Assembly: GCF_013113835.1 (NCBI RefSeq)
Contig: NZ_VTYQ01000011.1
Coordinates: 1 to 64,000, forward strand
From: Vibrio sp. RE88
GTDB taxonomy: Bacteria > Pseudomonadota > Gammaproteobacteria > Enterobacterales > Vibrionaceae
DNA: 64,000 nt
Direction of reading: 5' to 3'
Below, piece by piece: positions 34,913 through 44,874 of the stretch. Every line of letters begins with the position of its first letter. The stretch's first letter is position 1. Under the pieces are notes generated by a model that did no database searches, was not told the DNA's origin, and saw only the letters and a program-made list of their open reading frames with translations. A program made the translations under genes and the position numbers.

Positions 34913-35851
34913 TCACCCTTTGTAAATTTTCGGGTTAAATACATCTCGCAACCAGTCACCCAAAAGATTGATAACCAGTACTAATGTCACCAAAACCACA
35001 CCAGGGAAAGCAGTAATCCACCATGCACCAGAGAAGATGTAGTTAAAGCCGATGCTGATCAAGGCACCCAATGATGGCTGATCGACCGGAAGACCTAAAC
35101 CAAGGAAAGAAAGTGCCGCTTCAGACATGATGGCATTTGCCACCTGAACCGTCGAGATAACCAAGATAGGCGACAGACAGTTCGGCAGAATGTGACGGAA
35201 CATGATGCGTGGTGCTTTAAAGCCCATCACACGTGCCGCTTCGACGTATTCTTTTTTCTTCTCAGCCAGTACCGAGGCACGAATAGTCCGCGCGTATTGT
35301 GGCCATTCTGCGACACCAATGATCACCACCAGCATCACAACGGCATATTGACTGTAAAAGTCACTGCCAAAGCTGGCTTTGAAGATGGCCGATACGATGA
35401 TGGCAACCATCATGGTAGAGAACGAAAGCTGTACGTCGGCAAAACGCATCAGGAAGCTATCTACACGACCGCCAAAGTAACCCGCAGACAAGCCAATGAC
35501 AATACCCAGAACCAACTGTAGGCCTACCGCCAGAAAACCGATGGTCAATGACAGACGCGAGCCATAAAGAATGGTCGATAGAATGTCACGACCCTGTTCG
35601 TCAGTACCCAGAACAAAACGCTCGTCGCCATCTTCCATCCAAGATGGTGGCAACTCTGAGTCCATGATATCAATGGACGCCAGATCATACGGGTCTGTCG
35701 GTGACAGTATTGGTGCGGCAATCGCCATCACCAGGAATAACATGAACACGGTAAAGCTGGCCATCGCCACCTTGTCGCGTTTGAAATAGTAGAGGAAATC
35801 CGATTGTTTAAAACGCTCCCAATGAGACGGAGCAGTTGCTGTCTGACTCAT
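34913..35851 (-). CDS. Peptide ABC transporter permease, DppC/OppC type
   Basis: Second integral-membrane subunit of an oligopeptide/dipeptide importer. It has 312 residues with about six hydrophobic helices. It shows the N-terminal OppC-type segment and the coupling motif EAARVMGFKAPRIMFRHILPN near residues 205-225, which docks the ATPase. It starts 2 nt after the upstream permease stop and is the last gene of the operon. Confidence 0.9.
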   Translation of the reverse strand: MSQTATAPSHWERFKQSDFLYYFKRDKVAMASFTVFMLFLVMAIAAPILSPTDPYDLASIDIMDSELPPSWMEDGDERFVLGTDEQGRDILSTILYGSRLSLTIGFLAVGLQLVLGIVIGLSAGYFGGRVDSFLMRFADVQLSFSTMMVAIIVSAIFKASFGSDFYSQYAVVMLVVIIGVAEWPQYARTIRASVLAEKKKEYVEAARVMGFKAPRIMFRHILPNCLSPILVISTVQVANAIMSEAALSFLGLGLPVDQPSLGALISIGFNYIFSGAWWITAFPGVVLVTLVLVINLLGDWLRDVFNPKIYKG

Positions 35852-35853
35852 GA

Positions 35854-36831
35854 TTATGCTCCTTTGCCTGTCAGGTTAACGGTCGGGTTGATAATGCCGT
35901 ATAGCAAGTCAACGATGGTATTGGTCACAACAAAGATCAGACCAACGAAAATAACGTAGGCGGTGATCAGTGGTGTATCCACACGGTTGATTGCTTCAAG
36001 GAAAAGGAAACCAGTACCTGGCCATTGGAAAACCGTTTCGGTCAGAATGGTGTAGGCCACCATGGTACCAATCTGAACACCGCCGACAGTCAGTACTGGC
36101 AACATGGTGTTTTTCAGTGCGTGCTGGTAGTAGATCTTGTTCAGCGCTAGGCCTTTCGCCTTACCGAATTTGATGTACTCTGAACTCAGCACTTCCAGCA
36201 TTTCAGAACGAACCAGACGGATGAAAAGCGGCAACATAATAGACGCCAGTGCAATACACGGCAGAATTAAGTGCGCTAAGCCATCAAGAGTAAAGTAGCC
36301 GGACTCCCAGCCGAGCACATTGGCGGTTTCTCCCCGCCCATAGGACGGCAGCCAGCCAAGCTCAATTGAGAAGACATACATCAGCATAATCGCGGTCAAA
36401 AAGACCGGTATGGAAATCCCGACACTACTGAACGCCATCACCACTTTGGTAAATATACTTTTCGGGTGAATCGCGGAGTAAACGCCGAGGGGTATCGAAC
36501 AAACGATGATGATAACGGTGGCGCCAAACACCAGCTCTAGTGTCGCAACCAGCTTATCAAGAATCACTTCAACCGCTGGGCGCTTGAAGAAATAAGAAGT
36601 ACCTAAATCACCTTGCAGCGCAGCGCCAACAAAGCGAGTGTATTTAGTAATGAAGGGATCGTTAAGGCCGAGCTCATCACGCAGAGCTTGACGCTCCGCT
36701 TCAGAAACCGACTGACCAACAAGCTCACGCAATGGGTCACCCAGATTGTCCTGAATGGCAAACGCCACCAAACTGATCACAAACATCACTATCAGTGCCT
36801 GAAACAGGCGCTTGACCAGAAACGAAAACAT
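35854..36831 (-). CDS. Peptide ABC transporter permease, DppB/OppB type
   Basis: First permease subunit, 325 residues with about six hydrophobic helices. The ATPase-coupling segment (YIKFGKAKGLALNKIYYQHA) is near 216-235, and TMVAYTILTETVFQWPG is family-typical. It is preceded by the substrate-binding-protein gene, with a partial terminator between them, and followed immediately by the second permease. Confidence 0.9.
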   Translation of the reverse strand: MFSFLVKRLFQALIVMFVISLVAFAIQDNLGDPLRELVGQSVSEAERQALRDELGLNDPFITKYTRFVGAALQGDLGTSYFFKRPAVEVILDKLVATLELVFGATVIIIVCSIPLGVYSAIHPKSIFTKVVMAFSSVGISIPVFLTAIMLMYVFSIELGWLPSYGRGETANVLGWESGYFTLDGLAHLILPCIALASIMLPLFIRLVRSEMLEVLSSEYIKFGKAKGLALNKIYYQHALKNTMLPVLTVGGVQIGTMVAYTILTETVFQWPGTGFLFLEAINRVDTPLITAYVIFVGLIFVVTNTIVDLLYGIINPTVNLTGKGA

Positions 36832-36956
36832 TCCTTGCCCCTTTAACTTTCCGTAGATTTCAGTCTGCTAAACCAGAATTACTCCGGTCGCATTTTCAGT
36901 CTTAAAAATGGCACCTAACCCGACTGAAACAAAGCTAAGCACCAAAAAATTAAGTT

Positions 36957-36979
36957 TTGGCACCCGAAAAGGGTGCCAA
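36957..36979 (-). terminator. Partial terminator between the binding-protein and permease genes
   Basis: A perfect 9-bp stem TTGGCACCC / GGGTGCCAA with a 5-nt loop. On the minus strand it is followed by AACTTAATTTTTT. The delayed T-tract suggests partial read-through, which would make more binding protein than permease, as usual for such systems. Confidence 0.65.
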
Positions 36980-37004
36980 TATTCCTACTTAATTCTGTGA
37001 GGGG

Positions 37005-38555
37005 TTATTTCACCACCAAGTCACCGAAGTAAGGGAAGTTCATCGCGTTCACGATTGGCGCGATATCAACGTTAGATTTTGCACCCCAAGCAAGGTTCTG
37101 CCAGTGTAGAGGAACAAACGCCGCTTCGTTGTAAAGCGTTGCTTCTACTTTCTGTAGCATTTCGGCACGCTTCGCAGGGTCCGTTTCTACGTTAGATGCG
37201 TTAACCAGCTTGTCGACTTCAGAGTTAGAGTAATGACCACAGTTGTACTGGCCTTTACCTGTTGCTTCGTCACGCGTCATGGTTAGGAACTCGGAGAAGT
37301 TCGCAGAATCTTCTGTATCTGAGTGCCAACCGATCATCAGCATGTCAGCCGCACACTTGTCGAACTCTGGCCAGTATTGCGCTTTAGGCATGGTCTTCAG
37401 ATCCACTTTGATGCCGATCTTAGACAGCATTGCTGCCGCAGCCTGAGCAATTTTCGCGTCGTTTACGTAACGGTTGTTTGGCGCCATCATTGTTAGCGTG
37501 AAGCCATTTTCGTAACCCGCTTCCTTCATCAGCTCTTTAGCTTTCTTCAGGTCGTAACGTGGCACGAGATTCGCTTCGTAGCCTGCATAGCCTTCAGGAC
37601 CTTGCTGACCCGCAACCGTAGCGAAGCCTTTCATGATCTTCTTCACGATGCCTTCGTTGTTGATCGCGTGAACAATCGCCTGACGAACACGAACGTCTTT
37701 CAGTGCTTCGTTGCTGCTTTGGTTCATTTGGAATGTGATGATACGTGTACCAGGTAGTGTCACTAGGTCTACGTTCTTCGCGCCTTTCACACGTTTGTGA
37801 TCGTTTGGTGCAACCGGTGCAATCATGTCGACGTCACCAGAAAGAAGCGCTGCAACACGTGTTGCGTCTTCTTTAATTGGCACTAGTGTTAGCTTGTCTA
37901 CGTTACCTGTGTCTTTGTCCCAGTAATCGCCAAAGCGCTCGAACGTCACTTTTACGCCTTGCTCACGCTGAGTGACGATAAATGGACCAGTACCAGATAC
38001 GTTAGTTGAAGCGAACGAGTTACCGTGCTTCACCACTTCCGCTTTGTCTTTGCCATCTTCAGTCTTACCAGAGTAGAATTTGCTGTCCATTGGGAAGATG
38101 TAGGTTGCGGTTTGCAGAACCAGCGGGTAAGCACCTTTCGATACTAGCTCAACCGTGTAGTCGTCTACTTTTACCATCTTCTCGTATGGTTCGAAGATCG
38201 CTTTAAAGTCAGGAGAGTCTTTCAGACGGTCAAACGTCCAAACTACGTCATCAGCCGTCAGTTCGTTACCAGAGTGGAACTTCACGCCTTTACGAAGCTG
38301 GAAGCGGAAAGTCGTGTCATCTACACGTTCCCATTTCTCTGCTAGGCGAGGTTCAAAATCTAACTTTTGTGTGTAACGAACTAGTGGATCAAACACCATG
38401 TGAGACATTTGCAGTGTACCGCCAGATAGCTGCTCATGCGGATCCAAAGACACTGGGTCAGCATCATAAGCTACTGTAATATCTGCCGCTGCTGCGCTAA
38501 AGCTTAAGCCAGCTGCCATTAAAGCCACTGCTAGTTTGCTTTTCATGGTTTTCAT
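37005..38555 (-). CDS. Peptide ABC transporter substrate-binding protein
   Basis: Periplasmic binding protein of the SBP family 5 (DppA/OppA), 516 residues. The start at 38555 has an AAGGAG ribosome site and gives a good signal peptide (MKTMKSKLAVALMAAGLSFSAAAA). The family signature is FQLRKGVKFHSGNELTADDV near residues 79-98, with DPLVRY before it. The ligand, which kind of peptide, cannot be told. It lies between the ATPase gene and the permeases. Confidence 0.9.
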   Translation of the reverse strand: MKTMKSKLAVALMAAGLSFSAAAADITVAYDADPVSLDPHEQLSGGTLQMSHMVFDPLVRYTQKLDFEPRLAEKWERVDDTTFRFQLRKGVKFHSGNELTADDVVWTFDRLKDSPDFKAIFEPYEKMVKVDDYTVELVSKGAYPLVLQTATYIFPMDSKFYSGKTEDGKDKAEVVKHGNSFASTNVSGTGPFIVTQREQGVKVTFERFGDYWDKDTGNVDKLTLVPIKEDATRVAALLSGDVDMIAPVAPNDHKRVKGAKNVDLVTLPGTRIITFQMNQSSNEALKDVRVRQAIVHAINNEGIVKKIMKGFATVAGQQGPEGYAGYEANLVPRYDLKKAKELMKEAGYENGFTLTMMAPNNRYVNDAKIAQAAAAMLSKIGIKVDLKTMPKAQYWPEFDKCAADMLMIGWHSDTEDSANFSEFLTMTRDEATGKGQYNCGHYSNSEVDKLVNASNVETDPAKRAEMLQKVEATLYNEAAFVPLHWQNLAWGAKSNVDIAPIVNAMNFPYFGDLVVK

Positions 38556-38642
38556 TGCATAACTCCTTATGCGGGATTCATCCCTAGTTGTTGTATTTGC
38601 TTCTGTTTTTGTCACCCAAATGCATCGGGTAATGTCTACGAC

Positions 38643-40358
38643 TTACGCCGTTTTTACTTCTTCTCTTAAGCCTGTAAATTCAGGCATTAATGAAATCAGT
38701 TGTTGACTGTATTCGTGCTGAGGTGATCTAAAGAGCTGTTCGGTCGGCGCCACTTCCAGTAGCGTACCCATTTGCATCACACCCACTCGATCACACATTT
38801 GGCGAATAACGGGTAAATCGTGACTGATAAACAGCATGGTTAGATTTAACTCATCTTGTAAATCTTTTAATAAGTTCAGAATCTGTGCCTGTACCGATAC
38901 ATCGAGCGCTGATGTCGGTTCATCACAAATCAGAAGACGTGGACGGGTTGCCAGTGCTCGCGCAATCGAAATACGCTGACGCTGACCACCTGAGAATTCG
39001 TGTGGGTACTTCACACCCGCCATCTTGCCCAGACCAACGTGATCAAGAAGATCGTGCACGATCTGGCGCGTTTCGTTTTCATTGCTAGTAAGCTTGTGGA
39101 AACGGATTGGCTCGGCGATGATATCGAAGATCTTCATCCGCGGGTTCATTGAGGTGTATGGGTTCTGGAACACCATCTGCATTTGACGGCGTAGAGGGCG
39201 ACGTTCTTTCTCTGACTTCAAAGACGTGAGGTCAATGCCCTCGAATGTCACCTTGCCCGAATTTGGCTGATACAGACCCGCAATCACACGTGCAATGGTT
39301 GACTTACCCGAACCCGATTCGCCCACCAAGCCAAAGGTTTCCCCTTCGAAGACTTCAAAGCTGACATTGTTCGATGCCTGTACGTACTCACGGCGGCTTT
39401 CAAACAATGAATCCTTGGTGGTAAAGCGAAGATTGACGTTCTCTACTGTCAATAATGAGCCTGTGTAATCACGGTGATCTTGGCTTTGACCCAACCAGTG
39501 ATTCTTCACATCCAATGGTTCCATTTCGTGCGCTTCTTCTATGTAGCTCACGAGTGGGAAGCGATCGAGTTTTACATCGGAACGTGGTACCGCAGAAATC
39601 AGGCTGCGAGTATATGGGTGATCCGGGTCGCCAAGCACTTTGGCAGTATTACCAAATTCAACCAGGTCGCCTCGGTACATTACCGCAACACGGTCTGTTA
39701 CGTTAGAAACCACGCCCATGTCGTGCGTTACTAACATACAACCCACGTTGTTCTTAATACACAATTCGCGAATCAAACTCAGGATTTGGTCCTGAATGGA
39801 TACATCCAGTGCCGTCGTCGGTTCATCGGCAATGATCAGATCCGGCTCGCCGGCCAGTGCAATGGCAATCACCACACGTTGGCGCATACCGCCAGAAAAC
39901 TGGTGTGGGAACTGCTTGAGACGGTTTTCTGGTTGAGGGATGCCCACTTGCTGCATCAGAGATAAAGCGCGCTGATACGCTTCTTCATCCGTTACCTTCA
40001 TGTTGGCATGAATGGTTTCTTTCAACTGCTGTTCGACAGTAAAAAGCGGGTTAAGTGAGGTCATTGGATCCTGAAAGATAAATCCAATTTTTGAGCCTCG
40101 TACCTGGCGCATTTCTTCTGCCGATAAGCCTGAGATCAGCTCACCGTCTAAGTAAACATCACCACTGGCGATGCGACCAGGCGGGCTCAGCAAATCAATG
40201 ACGGCATTACCGACTGTCGATTTACCAGCACCAGACTCACCCACAACGCCCACAATCTCACCTCGTTCGATGTTGAACGATAGAGATTTAACTGCTGCAT
40301 GCACACCGTGGCGTGATGGGTATTCGATACGAAGATTTTTAACTTCTAAAAGTGACAT
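38643..40358 (-). CDS. Peptide ABC transporter ATPase, two fused ATP-binding domains
   Basis: 571 residues that carry both ATPase halves (DppD- and DppF-like) in one chain. Walker A GESGAGKST near 40 and GESGSGKST near 349. Signature FSGGMRQRV near 159 and FSGGQRQRIS near 459. Walker B LIIADEPTTALD and LLICDEPTSALD. The fused form is known for YejF/GsiA-like systems. It is the first gene of the operon: ATPase–binding protein–permease–permease, with 87 nt to the binding-protein gene. Confidence 0.92.
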   Translation of the reverse strand: MSLLEVKNLRIEYPSRHGVHAAVKSLSFNIERGEIVGVVGESGAGKSTVGNAVIDLLSPPGRIASGDVYLDGELISGLSAEEMRQVRGSKIGFIFQDPMTSLNPLFTVEQQLKETIHANMKVTDEEAYQRALSLMQQVGIPQPENRLKQFPHQFSGGMRQRVVIAIALAGEPDLIIADEPTTALDVSIQDQILSLIRELCIKNNVGCMLVTHDMGVVSNVTDRVAVMYRGDLVEFGNTAKVLGDPDHPYTRSLISAVPRSDVKLDRFPLVSYIEEAHEMEPLDVKNHWLGQSQDHRDYTGSLLTVENVNLRFTTKDSLFESRREYVQASNNVSFEVFEGETFGLVGESGSGKSTIARVIAGLYQPNSGKVTFEGIDLTSLKSEKERRPLRRQMQMVFQNPYTSMNPRMKIFDIIAEPIRFHKLTSNENETRQIVHDLLDHVGLGKMAGVKYPHEFSGGQRQRISIARALATRPRLLICDEPTSALDVSVQAQILNLLKDLQDELNLTMLFISHDLPVIRQMCDRVGVMQMGTLLEVAPTEQLFRSPQHEYSQQLISLMPEFTGLREEVKTA

Positions 40359-41259
40359 TACCAGACCTCTACTGCTTTGGCAGTTTTCTGCCCTGTCTGA
40401 AAAGTGAATCCATTCAAGCCAGCCCGCTTACCCAATCAAGTTAGATAAAATTGGGTACACCGTTCTGGCAATTTATAAGGTCATCAATTTGGCAAAAAAT
40501 TCACAGAAAAGCAACAAACATAGTATAAAAAGTCGAGTTCGAACAAATACCAAGCAGCTTATGAAAATAAATATGCAATTAGGTTATATCATCGGTTGGT
40601 CGAACCTGTTGTTAATACCCACAAAAACCCTTTATTTATAAGCACTATCAGTTATGAGTTAGGCCCTGGGGTTATAAACAACAAGGAATAAAAATTCACT
40701 AAAAACACAGTCTGGCTATTTAACAAAATAAAAACATACAACTGCAATTAACTAAATGGTTAGTAACTTAAACTATATGTATCGCCAATAATAAAACTTT
40801 AGTTCAGATTTCTGGTAAATCAACAGTGGAAATTACTATGGTTAATTGAAGGCGTTCAAATCGAGTGCAAGTGGAATTTCTGCTTAACTATTTAGTGCAT
40901 ACGTAGAACATATGACTGTTGGCAGAAAGCGTATCGCAACCAAGAAACTGAGCGTTCAAGGCAGCATAGCAGGCACAATGAAAACCATAGATACACTTAT
41001 TCAAGCGATTGTATTCAAATGCAAAAACACAGCACTTCTTGATGTCTGCCAGAAAGCCAATTCCACCCGCTCATCGTGATGATAATGATGCTCTTAGAAG
41101 CGAGACCTCTGCTCTTAATCTAAGAACTCACCCTCCATATTCGAATAAATAAGAAAGCGCCACTGGTTGCCGATATTTTGATGCATGACAGAATGAGAGA
41201 GGCTAAAGGGTTTCTCAAGCACAGAGATTAGACGTGAAAATATGGATAGAGCGGAGACG
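40359..41259. other. Long gene-free gap upstream of the peptide ABC operon
   Basis: About 900 nt of A/T-rich sequence without a credible reading frame. The 40360-40560 part must hold the ABC operon promoter. I see no tRNA, terminator hairpin or repeat in the rest. A remnant of a lost gene or an unrecognised RNA is possible; nothing can be supported. Confidence 0.6.
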
Positions 41260-41289
41260 AAAAAACCCCAGCCTTTCGACTGGGGTTCT
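41260..41289 (-). terminator. Terminator of the tRNA operon
   Basis: ACCCCAGTC / GGCTGGGGT-type stem (AACCCCAG / CTGGGGTT) with a short loop. T6 follows on the minus strand, 10 nt beyond the last tRNA. Confidence 0.85.
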
Positions 41290-41298
41290 ATCTAATAG

Positions 41299-41375
<77 letters not shown>

Positions 41376-41429
41376 ACTTGTGTTTCATCTTGAACATATC
41401 AAGATTGGAAGCAAAGCTACCAGAATAAA

Positions 41430-41506
41430 TGGGGTGGCTAACGGGACTTGAACCCGCGACAACTGGAATCACAATCCAGGGCTCTACCAACTGAGCTATA
41501 GCCACC
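41430..41506 (-). tRNA. tRNA-His (anticodon GTG), copy 2
   Basis: 77 nt with encoded CCA and the extra 5' G typical of tRNA-His. Acceptor GGTGGCTA / TAGCCACC, anticodon loop TTGTGAT. Same sequence as the other tRNA-His here. Confidence 0.97.
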
Positions 41507-41551
41507 ATCAATTTTTGTGTCTACCGCTCTATAAAGCCATAAACGAAAGAG

Positions 41552-41628
<77 letters not shown>

Positions 41629-41683
41629 ACTTATGTTTTATCTCGATAATGAATCAAGAATGGAGACAATGCCACCAGAATAA

Positions 41684-41760
41684 TGGGGTGGCTAACGGGA
41701 CTTGAACCCGCGACAACTGGAATCACAATCCAGGGCTCTACCAACTGAGCTATAGCCACC
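41684..41760 (-). tRNA. tRNA-His (anticodon GTG), copy 1
   Basis: 77 nt with encoded CCA and the extra 5' G. Second gene of the operon, after tRNA-Arg. Confidence 0.97.
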
Positions 41761-41801
41761 ATTATATTTGCCAATTTAACTTACCTTAGTAAGCGTCCGG
41801 A

Positions 41802-41878
<77 letters not shown>

Positions 41879-41899
41879 ATGCCCTATCGGCGGAGTGGA

Positions 41900-41928
41900 A
41901 TAATACGTATATCACACTAGGCCGTCTA
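41900..41928 (-). promoter_or_regulatory. tRNA operon promoter
   Basis: On the minus strand TAGACG (41923-41928), a 17-bp spacer, TATTAT (41900-41905), then a C-rich discriminator. An A/T-rich upstream region (about 41930-41955) can serve as an UP element. The layout fits a stringently controlled stable-RNA promoter. Confidence 0.65.
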
Positions 41929-42156
41929 GTACTTTTTAAACTTTTTTTATCGTTTGGCGCCTTTTTGGGCAATTAAAGTGTGATAAACCCCTATTTCCCA
42001 TTAGATAACCCCATGGAAGCGGGTAACTTGTTGTTTATTGCAACAAGTTATCAGGATATAATCACCCAATATTTACATTGATTTAACAGCGAAACGCTGT
42101 GGATCAAACCACACTCTAATAATAGGTAAGCACGAACTTACCTTCAGGAATGTAAA

Positions 42157-42579
42157 GTGAGTTTAATGGATATGTCTCGAAAAATCTTAACCGCTTTGGT
42201 CGCTGCGATCACTTTTTCTAGCGCCTCTTTTGCAGCTAATGTAAGCCAAGAAGAATACGATGCGATTGCAGAACGCATTAAACCTGTTGGTGGTGTTTAT
42301 CTGGCAGGCGCAGAGCCAGTAAAAGCAGAGCCAACTGGCCCACGGGATGGTGCGACAGTATACGGTACATTCTGTATCGCTTGTCACGCATCAGGGGTAA
42401 GCGGCGCACCAAAAACTGGTGATGCTGGTGATTGGGGTCCTCGTATCGCACAAGGTAAAGACGTGCTGAAAGACCACGCAATTAACGGCTTCAACGCGAT
42501 GCCAGCGAAAGGGTCTTGTATGGATTGTTCAGATGACGAAATCGTTGCTGCAATTGAGCACATGATTGCTGATCTGTAA
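42157..42579 (+). CDS. Cytochrome c5
   Basis: Small periplasmic monoheme cytochrome c, 140 residues. The signal peptide ends near SFAAN (residue 27). The heme motif is CIACH (about 73-77). Family marks: ASGVSGAPK, the axial Met in FNAMPAKGSCMDCSDDE, and the disulfide CxxC in the same segment. A GTG start at 42157 has an AGGA site; an ATG three codons later is an alternative. It is divergent from the tRNA operon. Confidence 0.93.
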   Translation: MSLMDMSRKILTALVAAITFSSASFAANVSQEEYDAIAERIKPVGGVYLAGAEPVKAEPTGPRDGATVYGTFCIACHASGVSGAPKTGDAGDWGPRIAQGKDVLKDHAINGFNAMPAKGSCMDCSDDEIVAAIEHMIADL

Positions 42580-42596
42580 TCCCACCTTATATATAG

Positions 42597-42635
42597 AAGA
42601 AGGGCTTGGTTTTTACCAAGCCCTTCTTTTTGTCT
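42597..42635. terminator. Bidirectional terminator, cytochrome c5 and rep
   Basis: A 12-bp stem AGAAGGGCTTGG / CCAAGCCCTTCT with a 6-nt loop, followed by TTTTG on the plus strand. Confidence 0.88.
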
Positions 42636-42655
42636 GTGCGCTTTATAAGTGGCAA

Positions 42656-44674
42656 TTACTTCTTATTGAACATCGCACGAATATTAGCGATGTGTGCCTG
42701 CCCTTTGGCCATGCGCTCTTCTTGCGTCTGAGGCTTTTTATTCACTTCCCACTCCACATCATCAAACGGCAGCTCATCAAGGAAGCGACTCTGGGTCGGC
42801 TTGATCAACTCACCAAACTGGCGACGCTCTTTACACATGGTAAAGGTTAACTCGCGCTGGGCACGGGTGATCCCTACGTACATCAGACGGCGCTCTTCCT
42901 CAACATTGTCTTCATCAATGCTGGTCTGGTGAGGCAAAATGCCCTCTTCCGAACCAATCAAGTAGACATAAGGAAACTCCAAACCTTTTGACGCATGCAA
43001 GGTCATCAGTTGCACCGCATCACTGTCATCATCTTCTTCCCCCCGCTCCATCATGTCCCGCAGTGTCAAACGTTGAACCACCTCTTTAATGGTCTTTTCT
43101 TCCTGATCATAATTGTCCCCTTCTAGGTCAGCCACAATCCAGGAATACAGATCGGAGACGTTTTTCATCCGCATTTCTGCCGCTTTCGGACTCGCAGAGG
43201 TTTCATATAGCCAATCTTCGTAGTTGATGTCCCGCACTAATGAGCGCACCGCTTCGACTGTATCTCCCCGCTCAGCCTGATCGGCGATCTTGACCAACCA
43301 CTGACTGAAACGGCGCAAATTTTCTAACCCACGACCAGAAAGGTGCTGCTCCAGCCCGATCTCAAAACTACAGTCAAACAGGCTTTTGCCGCGCATATTG
43401 GCGTAACTGCCCAGTTTTTCCAAGGTTACCGGGCCAATCTCACGTCGTGGCGTGTTCACAATGCGCAAAAATGCGTTGTCATCATCCGGGTTCACTAACA
43501 CACGCAAATACGCCATGATGTCTTTGATTTCAGCACGCGCAAAAAACGAAGTGCCGCCAGAGAGCTTGTAAGGCACTCGGTTTTGCATCAGAGATTTTTC
43601 AATCAGACGAGACTGATGGTTACCACGATACAAGATGGCGTAATCGCGGTAATCAGTACGATTGAGGAACTTATGCGCGATCAGCTCACCTGTCACGCGC
43701 TCCGCTTCATGCTCTTCATCTTTCGCCAGTAACACTTTGAGCTTTTCGCCATCGGGGATTTCAGAAAACAACGACTTTTCATACACGTGTGGGTTGTTGG
43801 CAATCAAGATGTTGGCAGCGCGCAGAATTCGGCTGGTAGAACGATAGTTCTGCTCCAGCTTTATCAAACGAAGGCTTGGATAATCTTCACCTAATAACAC
43901 TAAGTTCTGCGGTTTCGCACCACGCCAAGAATAGATTGACTGGTCATCGTCCCCTACCACCGTCAGGCGACCCCGCTCGCCTACAATCAGTTTGACCAGC
44001 TCATACTGACTGGTGTTGGTATCCTGATACTCATCGACCAATAAATAACGAATACGATTCTGCCAACGCTGACGGACTTCTTCATTGGTACGCAGCAGCA
44101 GAACAGGTAAAGCGATCAAGTCATCAAAGTCGAGCGCATTGTAGGCTTTCATCTGTTTCTGATACATGTCAAAACAGAAGGCAAACAGTTGCTGCTGCTC
44201 CCCTTGAGCGCGCGCTTTGGCCTGCTCCGGAGTCAGCATGTCGTTTTTCCAGTTAGAAATGGTGCTGAGTAGCTGGCGCAATAAATCTTTGTCGCCATCG
44301 AGCTGCTTCTCAGTCAGTTCTTTCAACAGTGCTAGCTGATCTTGGTCGTCAAACAGAGAAAAACCTGACTTTAACCCCAACGCCTTGTATTCACGTTTAA
44401 TAATGTTGAGGCCTAAGGTGTGGAACGTCGATACCATCAAGCCTTTCGATTCGTTCTTGCCTAACGTCTGGCCGACACGCTCTTTCATTTCACGTGCTGC
44501 TTTGTTGGTGAATGTCACCGCAGCAATATTTCGAGCTTTGTAACCGCACTGCTGAACCAAATACGCAATCTTATTGGTAATAACACGTGTTTTACCCGAT
44601 CCCGCCCCCGCCAAGACCAGACATGGTCCTGATACGTACTTTACGGCTTCATCTTGATTGGGGTTCAGCTTCAT
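42656..44674 (-). CDS. rep: ATP-dependent DNA helicase Rep
   Basis: SF1 helicase that helps replication forks pass bound proteins. It has 672 residues from MKLNPNQDEAVKYV; an ATG six codons upstream is possible. AGAGSGKTRVITNK near 23-36, VDEYQDTN near 211, DDDQSIYSWRGA near 239, QNYRST, and TLHASKGLEFPYVY near 552. The C-terminus lacks the tudor-like tail of UvrD, and the first lines (GPCLVLAGAGSGKTRVITNK) are nearly those of E. coli Rep. Single-gene unit. Confidence 0.96.
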   Translation of the reverse strand: MKLNPNQDEAVKYVSGPCLVLAGAGSGKTRVITNKIAYLVQQCGYKARNIAAVTFTNKAAREMKERVGQTLGKNESKGLMVSTFHTLGLNIIKREYKALGLKSGFSLFDDQDQLALLKELTEKQLDGDKDLLRQLLSTISNWKNDMLTPEQAKARAQGEQQQLFAFCFDMYQKQMKAYNALDFDDLIALPVLLLRTNEEVRQRWQNRIRYLLVDEYQDTNTSQYELVKLIVGERGRLTVVGDDDQSIYSWRGAKPQNLVLLGEDYPSLRLIKLEQNYRSTSRILRAANILIANNPHVYEKSLFSEIPDGEKLKVLLAKDEEHEAERVTGELIAHKFLNRTDYRDYAILYRGNHQSRLIEKSLMQNRVPYKLSGGTSFFARAEIKDIMAYLRVLVNPDDDNAFLRIVNTPRREIGPVTLEKLGSYANMRGKSLFDCSFEIGLEQHLSGRGLENLRRFSQWLVKIADQAERGDTVEAVRSLVRDINYEDWLYETSASPKAAEMRMKNVSDLYSWIVADLEGDNYDQEEKTIKEVVQRLTLRDMMERGEEDDDSDAVQLMTLHASKGLEFPYVYLIGSEEGILPHQTSIDEDNVEEERRLMYVGITRAQRELTFTMCKERRQFGELIKPTQSRFLDELPFDDVEWEVNKKPQTQEERMAKGQAHIANIRAMFNKK

Positions 44675-44840
44675 AGGAGTCTCTGAGGTCAAAATCTGTG
44701 GAGCCTATAATAATGGTGCAATAGATCGATTGCTATGTTTAATCGTAGTACGCCAATTGCAGCTAAAATGATCTCATTGACTGTAAATTTACATAATTAA
44801 CGAAATGTTTTATTGCACTAGTGTGCAGTTATTGGGCTAT

Positions 44841-44862
44841 AATGAATGAACGTTCATTCATT
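44841..44862. promoter_or_regulatory. Perfect palindrome, probable operator of the TetR-type regulator
   Basis: A 22-bp perfect palindrome with core TGAATGAACGTTCATTCA overlaps the -10 hexamer TATAAT (44838-44843) of the regulator–efflux operon, with TTGCAC at 44813-44818 as a possible -35 (19-bp spacer). The layout suggests autorepression. The start codon is 12 nt downstream. Confidence 0.8.
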
Positions 44863-44874
44863 GATAGTAAGACT

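Noticed and set aside
40359..41259. Short frames and direct words in the gene-free gap
   Set aside because: None is longer than a few dozen codons with a ribosome site; no repeat or RNA fold is convincing.
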